From Clytia hemisphaerica (lineage: Eukaryota; Cnidaria; Hydrozoa; Leptothecata; Clytiidae), in contig CACVBU010001184.1 in NCBI GenBank assembly GCA_902728285.1, positions 284,100 through 348,099 on the forward strand: a stretch of 64,000 bases of DNA. The letters are read 5' to 3'. The notes below the pieces were generated by a model. It was not told the origin of the DNA. It was given only the letters and a program-made list of their open reading frames with translations, and did not search any database. Made by a program: the position numbers and the translations under genes. Of the stretch, positions 47,201-56,200 are shown piece after piece (positions within the stretch are counted from its first letter, which is position 1; the number at the start of each line of letters is the position of its first letter).

Positions 47201-50200
47201 CATCTAAAAACTTTTCTTCTTTACTATCTTCTTTGAGTGGGGTTGTCCAATTTTCCCAATTTATCGTTGGGAAGTTAAAGTCTCCTAGAAAACATTTGTG
47301 GGAATACTTGTTGTTCAGTGCAATAGATTTGATCAGACAGTTCAGGTTGCTGTTATTTTCGTTTGATGATGTAGAACTGCTTGGACTTCGGTAGATGCAC
47401 GTGATAACAAGCAAATCTTTTCCAGATAATTGTACTTCAATCATGCATACTTCGTTGAAGGTGATTGGAGGTTTGACATCGGCTACTAAATGTTTTATCG
47501 AGGTGTGAACAAGTATGATAACGCCACGCCCTTGATCTGTGTCTAAGTTAACTTGACTAGCAATTTTATAATCATCGAATTCGTATTCACGTAATTCCCT
47601 CAACGTACCTACTTTTGTCTTCGCAGATAGCGACGATGTGAGGCTTTTCCTCGTGGGCCATGGACTGTAATTCCTTCATTTTAAATGAAGTCGACTGATT
47701 GGGATTTGCATACAGAACTTTCATATCTTTGATTATTTTTTTTCTTTTTGAGCAAAGTTGGCTCCTGTTGGTCGATGATATTTGTCTCCGTTAGGTTGTT
47801 CGAGAAGGAGACATTCTTCATTTTTGGTGACTGGTTGATGGTTGACGGTTTTCTGAGTGGTACCTTCTTGACAGTGAAGCCGTTTTTTGAATCACCTCGG
47901 ATGCGATATATTTCTTTTCATCGTTTTTCGGTTTCATTCAGTTCTTTAGCTTCAATAGACAGTAGGCGCAATTTCTTACGCATTTCAGGTGTAAGATCTT
48001 CAGTAACGCTCACTCCAGAAAACTTTTCATTCCCTTTCAGAGCTGGTAAATTTCCAAGAAGATTGAATTTCTCGTCTTCGTTCAAGAGGCAGATCAGAAT
48101 GGGACGCTTCTTATCGTTCGAGGTCTTACCAAAACGGGAAATATGCTTAATGGTAACGTTTGAATGGGTTGTTTTAATGAGATCCTCAACCCAGCTCCTG
48201 TCCGTGTTGCCATCTTGTTCTGGTACTCCATGAACAATAATGTTCGAAGCACACTTCTGTTTGTTCGTTTCCTCGGCTTCTTCTTCCCGCAGAGCTTCTT
48301 TAATCACCTCTTTGATCGAAGTATTGGGCTCGTCCTGTGAAGGGTCTTTCACCACATCAGCATATGACTGCTTTACCTCCGCCATCTGGTTTTCAACAAT
48401 CAAGAATGTCGCTTTGATTTCATCAATAATTGACGCTTTCATGGTTGCACCAAGTTCGGTGATTTTCTCATGGATTTTATCGTTCATTTCTTCGACAGTA
48501 CATCTCTCGATTCTTAAAAAAGTCTATCAAAGTCCAGACCGACTTAAGGCAAAATCATCGGGCGCTGTCTCTTCAATTTTAGTGCTACGTCTTAGATATT
48601 TCGCAGACTTGTTTTCCATTTAATAGAAATGCCTCGCGGAGAGTTTGACCGGCTGAAAACGCCGTACAGCCCGGCAATCGTACTTAAAGGAAGGTCCTGC
48701 AGCGCACCTTTCGTGGCCCGTAACCCGGTGACCGGTGACGGTGGAGTGATGAAATTTGGCATGCTTTCCCCCTTCGATATGCTTAACGTCTTTAAAAAGT
48801 TTCAAGCCGTGAGACCCACCCAGTTCGGCGCTAGATTCCGAAAAAATAGGTCCGAAGTCCTGAAAAGTTGACGGAATCTACACCCAAAAAACATGAAATA
48901 TCAAAACCTCAGTGCGTGAACCCAACGCCTTATACCACTGGGCCAACTTCAAGCCGTGCGCTGGCGAAATTTCTCAAGGGTGTCATTCCTTTGCTAGCTT
49001 GACTTGGGCCACAGCTCATTAGGGACCCCTCAGAGTATATTTTGGACTTGGCTGAAGTTGTACGTCACCACCAAGTGGTTCACGAGTTGTAGAAACGTCT
49101 CACTGCTTTCCATCACATCGGGGACTCCGAGCTGGTCTGGTACGAGTTCTGACCCTCCCTCTACAGCCTTTCCGTGAACTTTTCATGACTTCAGACCACT
49201 TTTTTTAGAATCTACAACAAAAAAAAACAAAAAACCGGATCGGATTCGATCAGGGGATCCCCAGTGCGTGAACTTTGGACCACTGGGCTAACTGCTGACC
49301 GAGCGTTGGGGAATGAGGGCTTGTTAATGAGCTCTAAAGGGCCCTTAGAACATTCTTGAGGCTTGGCTAAAGGTGCAAAAGTAAATCAGCACCACCCAAA
49401 AGCATAGCATAGCATTACTAGCATCCCTAGAAGAAAAACCTCCACCTCCAATCCACACCACCGGGAGTTCCCAGGCGGTCCCCCATCCAAGTAATATCCC
49501 GGCCCGACGATGCTTAACTTCCGTGATCTGACGAGAACAGGTGTTTTCATCGTGGTATGGACGTGGAGCATGCCTGGTTATTTATACCTTGCTCAGAGCC
49601 GATTAAGCAGTCAGGCAAAGTTCTCTGGTGGGACCGATTGAGGCCTCTTAAGCCCTCCACAGCCATCCCCCCGTAGCCCTTCGGACCCCTTTGGATACCC
49701 TCTGCTTTGCTCTCCCTCAAAGCCAGCACCCTCCGTCAGTTCTCCAAAGCCTTTAAAAGGCTTGGAAAGGCTTGAAAATTGGTCAAAATGGGGAAAAATG
49801 ACTTCCTTTGGGTACCAGCGCGGACGGCCCCTGGGGTCCCAGTCGTGGTTTCGGGGGGTCCAATCGGTGTCCACTGGTCAAGGGAGATTTGAGGGTACAC
49901 GCCTATACCAGTGAGGGTCCTTCGAAAATCCTCAAAATGTCGTCAAAAGCCGGCAAAATTGCCAAAAATTACCTCCTTCGGGTACCAGCCCCGGCGGGAC
50001 CAATTGAGGCCTCTACAGCCCCCACAACCTACCACATCCCTTCGAACCCCTTCAGACCACTTTGGATATCCTCTGCCTTACTTTCCCTCAAAGCCAGCAC
50101 CCTCTATCAGTCATCTGAAGCCTATAAAAGGCTTACAAAGGCGGAAAGGTTTGAAAATTGGTCAAAATTGGAAAAAAAATGACCTTCTTTGGGTACCACC

Positions 50201-53200
50201 GCGGACGGCCCCTGGGGGTCCCGGCTGGTGTGCTGGGAGATCCAATCGGTGCTAATTGGTCAGGGGGATGTGAGAGTACACGCCTGCACCGTTGGGGGTC
50301 CTTTAAAGTTCTTCAAAGTGCCATCAAAAGCCGGCAAAAATTACCAAAAATGACCTCCTCAATTGAGGGTGCTACACCCCTATCTCACCAGGAAAAATCG
50401 CCGGTGAGACCAATTGAGACCTCTACAGCCCTCCACAGCCCTCATAGTCCTTCGGACCCCTTCGGATACCCTCTGCCTTACTCTCCCTCAAAGCCAGCTC
50501 CCTCCATCAGTGCTCTGAAGCCTTTAAAAGGCTTGGAAAGGCTTGAAAATTGGCGAAAATTTACCTTCTTTGGGTACCACCGTGGACAGCCCCTGGAGGA
50601 CCCGGCTGTGTTGTTCCGGGGAGTTTGATCGGTTTCCACTGGTCAGGGAGGATGTGAGGGTACACGCCTTCACCAGTGGGGGTCCTCCAAACTTCCTCAA
50701 AGCGTCGTCAAAAGCCGATAAAAATTTGAAAATTGGCAAAAATTGGTCAAAATTGGGAAAAATGACCTCATTAGGGTACCACTGTGGCCGCCCCTTGGGG
50801 TCCCGGCCAGGGTTCTGGGAAGTCCGATCGAATCCTACTGGTCAAGGGTATGAGAGGGTACACGCCTGCACCAGTCGGGGTGCTTCAAAGTTCCTCAAAG
50901 TGTCGTCAAAGGCCGGCGAAAAATTGTCAAAAATGACCTCCTTTGGGTACTACCCCCGGTCAGACCAATTAAGGCCTCCACAAGCCCCCACAGCCTACCA
51001 CAGCACTTCGGACCCATTCTGATACCCTCTCCCTTACTCTCCCTCATGGCCAGTCACCCTCCATCAGTCATCCTAAGCCTTTAAAAGGCTTCGGAAGGCG
51101 TGAAAAGGCTTGAAAATTTGCGAAAACTCGTCAAAATTAGAAAAAAAGACTTTCTTTGGGTACCACCACGGACAGCCCCTGGGGGTCCCGGCCAGGGTTC
51201 CAGGGGATCCGACTGGTGCCCACTGGTTAGGGGAGATGTGAGGGTACACGCCTGCACCAGTGTCGGTCCTTCAAAGTTCCTCAAAGTATCGTCAAAAGCC
51301 GGCAAAAATCGTACTGACTCGCTCCGTGGACCGATTTCGGGCCTCCCGGACAGCGAACAGGGGTTTCCGAACGGTCCCCCGGACCTGGGCCGGAAAGGGT
51401 GGCACACATGCTTTGTATATCTACCAGTTTTGATGTCTGGGGAGTCCTGGGGGTCTCGCTATAAAGAGATTTCCGCATGCCCAAAAATCGCCATTTTGAC
51501 CCACTGGAAGGCTTCAAGCGTGCCCTTAAAACCGGAGATTTAAAGAGTTGGTATTAACAGTTTTCCGGATTCGTTCTGGACCTTCGTCGGGCCTTTGGAA
51601 GGCCCAGCCGGGCTGGAATGGTCGAAGGCACCCTTCTGCTTTGCTCTCAGACCAACGTTTAAAGAAAATCCGGTATAATACCCCAAACGACCCAAATCGC
51701 CGCTCTTTATGTCCGGACATCTCTTCCGCTTTTCAAGTTCATTATAACAAGCCTTGGGGGCCTTGCAGAAGCCCCCGAGGATTTCAGAAAGTTGCGAGTT
51801 CCGGAGGTTTGCCGGGGAGTTCCGGAGGGGTCCAAAAAGTTTGGAACACCCGGATTGGGTCGGGCCACACCCAAGGAAAGTGTGGTCCAAATATGAAGCA
51901 TAACGGAATAGTGGCTGGTGAACTACGGTCGATAGACCGTCCGGCTACTTTGGCTTACTTGCCAATTCTATGCTCCACGCCCTACTTTGAGTGGCTGTGA
52001 CGTCATTTTAAGGCTTTCAAATATAGACGTGAGTTTTGGAAAAAGTGAGTTTATCAAGCGAGAAAGTTGACTTTTATCTATAAGCGAAAGAAATGAGTTT
52101 ATCTAAGCGAAAAAAAGTGGTTTATCTAAGCAAAAAAAATGAGTTTATCTAAGCGAAAAAAAGGATTTTATCTAAGCGAAAAAAAGTGAGTTTATCTAAG
52201 CGAAAAAGTGAGTTTATCTAAGCGAAAAAAGTAAGTTTATCTATGCAAAAAAAAGTGAGTTTATCTTAGCGAAAAAAAAAAAGTTTTTCTAAGCAAAAAA
52301 GTATTCCATTACTGAGCGAGAATTTCATTTTGATCGAAGCGAAAGCTAATTTATTGAAAGCGAAGATGATATAGTTTTGCAAAATAAGGCGCTTCATACT
52401 TTATGGTCCAGTTTCTTTAGGAAAATGCCTAAGATCACAATTTCATGTTTGAGACACCCTAAATCGCCTTAGTCTGAGATTCGAGCCCGAAATTCAAAAC
52501 CTTAAAAAAGGGACACCTCTATAAGATGGCCTTCACAGTCGAAATAGATCATGCGTAATATCAGGACTGATTGCGCCTCCATAATGGCTTTCTGTTGGCT
52601 AGACTCAATAATCTTCAAAATCTTTCCAAACTATGGACCAATAGTAAGTCCTCATTAGCGTGCATTGGTCCTGCTTACCCATCACGCTTTGCGACTGTGA
52701 AATGGCTTATTCAGTTGGCTTTTAGTGGACATTAAGCTGTTGCTTCGATAGAGTCAGCTAATTGGGTTTCCACTGTATAATTTATTTTACAGCAAGATTG
52801 AAAATTTGGTAGGATAAAGATATTTATAATAACTCCCTCGGTCATAAAGAAGTAAATTATCATTATACCATTTACAGGGCAAAAAGCATTCAAGCCCACT
52901 TCGAACCTCAAACGCGGAACTGTGCCATTTAAATGGCCCCCTACAAATGGATACCTTCGGCTCAAAATAAAAAGGATGGAAACTCACATCTACAACGAAA
53001 ACAAAGATATTATGATTTTCGGTTTTCCGGATTCATTGGATATCAAAAAAAGACAAATGCCACTCATTCGGTTGGCTGAATCTACACCGAATCTGGAAAT
53101 CGTAACAACGGCTGAAAATTTATCTGGGTATCATACGTTGAATGCAATGAGTATCCCAGGTACGTTATAGGCTGCACACATCCCCTATAGTTTGTTTTGA

Positions 53201-56200
53201 TATAGGGATGCGTATCATGTATAAAATTCCCGTCTGAGAGTTACCCTAAATTTAACCTGTTTCAATTTATTCTCGCGTTTTCATTGTCGCTACACAACTT
53301 TAATAAGACTGATATGACCCTCATTTGTTTTTCCAGTAAAGACACACAGAAAGCATAACATTCACTGACAAAGACAATATACAAAGACGGATGTAACTCT
53401 CGGAAGGGAATTTTATGCATGATACGCATCCCCTATATCAAAGTATATTTTGGAGATGTGCACAGCTTAAATATACGCATGTTTAAACTTTTTAAATTCG
53501 AGGCTACACTGATAAGGATTTTACCCCACGAAATCTTAAAAATTTCGCCTTTTACAAAAATCTCCCGAAAATCTTCTTTTGGTTCGAATAAAGATACATC
53601 ATCTACCGCACAAGTTGGAATATTCTTCTTCGCAAAAGTCTTCGTTTTCCTCTCCATCATTTCTTTTAAATTTTCGCATTTAGGAATAAATATTGTCTCA
53701 ACAGAATATGGGGGGGGCTCTGGAATTGGTTGTGATTATTCGTATTTTACAAATACTTTTTTCATATAAAGTCGAGTTATTGGGCTTCCACAGACTTTCC
53801 ACTGGAAGCTGTCATCGTTCTTCTTCATATTTCGTTCTTTCGAGGTTTCGTTCGTTTTTTGACAGATCGTCCGTAGCTTTAAATTCAAAAGGACCTCTTG
53901 AATTGCAGATCCCCTTTAGCACCCTATCTTTATCTTCCTCACTTTGGAATGCAAGTTTCAATGGACGATATTGTACTTTTTCTTCTTTTTCAAGTGTTAG
54001 GGTACCGATTCTGATTTTTTTACCTTCCTTAGGCGTACAAACTTTCGCGAGCAGAAACTTTCGCCTTTTGGCCTTTTTCGCGAAAATTAAATGTCTTTGA
54101 AAATTCTTGACAGGGCAATTCGCGAAAGTTTATACTCGCGAAAAGTTCTCAAAAAAAATTGGAAATCTATAAACCTCGATCATAATAAGTATCAAATTTT
54201 TGGCATTTTTCTATCCTTTAATGCCTTTTTAAAGTGAAAGAGCAAGCGTCTTTAATTTTTCTTTATCGGATTTAAGTAATATTTTTCACTTTTAAGGGCT
54301 CTGACCATAGTGGCAAAATTGATTTTAGTATTTGAACAAAAAAGTTATGTTTTAGGTTCTTTAACTCTTTCAACAAAGAATTGCCTTTATAAATTGCTTT
54401 TTAATCAAATCCCTTAGTAATTAAGAATTTGATTGCAAAAATGACGTTATGAACTTTAAAAAGACGTTAATGATATGTTGCATCACCTTCTTTCATAAAA
54501 ATTTTCCGAAAAACTAATTTTAGTTCGATAAAAGATACACCATCTACCGCAAAAAAATTTTCAAAATGTTTTTTTCTCTTCAAAGTTGAAATACTCTTCT
54601 TCTACTTCAATTCTGGTGTTATGATCACACAGCTCATGCATTGATAGCTTCTAGATTTGTGTTGAAGATATTAGCTGGATTTGATAAGGAGAAAGCTCAG
54701 AGTAAGCCAAATGAACTCGATGTTCGCATTTTTTGCATTGTAAAGTGTCCTTTTCATTCGTGATTGCATGGATGATGATTTTCGTTCGTTTAATTTTCTA
54801 GTTATTCCCGCCATTTTGTGCACATTTTTTGCTGCTCTCGCAATTCTATGCCAATGATGTTTCATTTGAATCTTCTAAATAATATATTTTGATGTTACAT
54901 TTCCATTACATATAACATTTTCAGAAACTTATCTTGTGAATTCTATGTTACGAGTGCGTTACAGTTTTCCGGTCTGTAATTTTTATGACCTGTGCCCTGT
55001 GTCTTTGACCTATGACCTATGACCTGTTGACCTGTGACCTGTGTACACTAACCGGTGGGTCGGTCAGCGAAAAAATAAAAATGAAAGTAAAATTTCACCT
55101 ATAAAATCTCTTAAAAAGGTAGCGAAAGCTACTACATCTTGACATCTAGAAAGTACCAAGACATTTTTGTGTTTTGAATTCATGGATAAAACGAAAAGTT
55201 GAGCATAAAATTCTCAAAACCTTGGAAAAGCTACCAAAATTTGGAAAATTTGGCAGTCCTGTACCACGAAAACAAAAATGTACTACCAAAATCAATTCAT
55301 TTCTATTTTGATTTTTGAAATTTCAGAGTCGGTCGGGCCCGTGAAACAACTAATCAAATTGCTCTCGCCTAAGCAGAAATTTATAATTTTTACATGTCAA
55401 ATTTGAAAAAATTACTATGGTCAGAGCCCTTAGGTAGCTACTTGAAAATATATTAAAAATTTTTTGAGAACATCAACACTATTTGACATATTTTCATTTT
55501 TACAGACAAGAAATGACGTCATCAAAATAATTTTAGAAATATTTTCAACAAATATTCCAAAATCGTTACGTTAGTTTAAATTTCCAGCTAAAATTTTGAG
55601 TTGATAGAATTGAAGTTATCGGCGTTTTTCAATAATTTTTGAAATCTTGTTGACGTGTTTGTTGTACCTTATCGGGGAAAACTTCGTCGGGGAAAAGTGA
55701 CGAAATTTTGGCCAAGTGACGAATATTTTTCCCCGACGAAAATTTTTCCCGACGAATAATTTTCCCCGACGAAAATTTTTCCCGACGAATAATTTTCCCC
55801 GACGAAGTTTTCCCCGATAAAGGTATCTGAATTCAAAGGAAAAAAGTGACAAACGACTCTCTTCGCCTGAAAAAATCTACAGTTTTTGACCATCAGTGTC
55901 TTTTTTTAAATCCAACACTATGCATCCAGACTGGCTAAGCTACACGCATCCCCTCTGATATGTTTTGATATAGGTCATGCGTAGGTATCGTGTATGAAAT
56001 TCTCGTCTAATTTATACTGACATAAGGAGAAAAGACGAGCTTTGATTAATATACCTTAAATTTCTTTATAGCCGATTACAACTATCATCAACTGGAAATT
56101 AAGTATCTACCGACTGATAATGGTCAAACGGTGATGGAAGTTATTTTTGATGGTGTTTCTCAAACTCAACAATCATTTGATTTTCTCGGCCATGATAATG

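Larger units (their letters stand above)
48620..52000. other. GC-rich block in an otherwise AT-rich window
   Basis: Base composition changes sharply here compared with both flanks. The block contains tRNA-like boxes, a 5S rRNA gene, a 382-bp tandem repeat and about 700 bp of unassigned GC-rich sequence (51330-52000). Several long open frames on both strands overlap each other and reflect composition, not genes. It resembles ribosomal-type spacer DNA or an imported segment. Confidence 0.7.

Noticed and set aside
49611..51543. Long overlapping open frames on both strands in the GC-rich block
   Set aside because: They lie in a tandem repeat, overlap each other on opposite strands and have no family content. 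GC-rich composition alone keeps frames open.
55616..55893. Frames with regular Gly-Lys-Phe/Tyr-Ser repeats
   Set aside because: They are translations of the CCCCGACGAA minisatellite, not a repeat protein.
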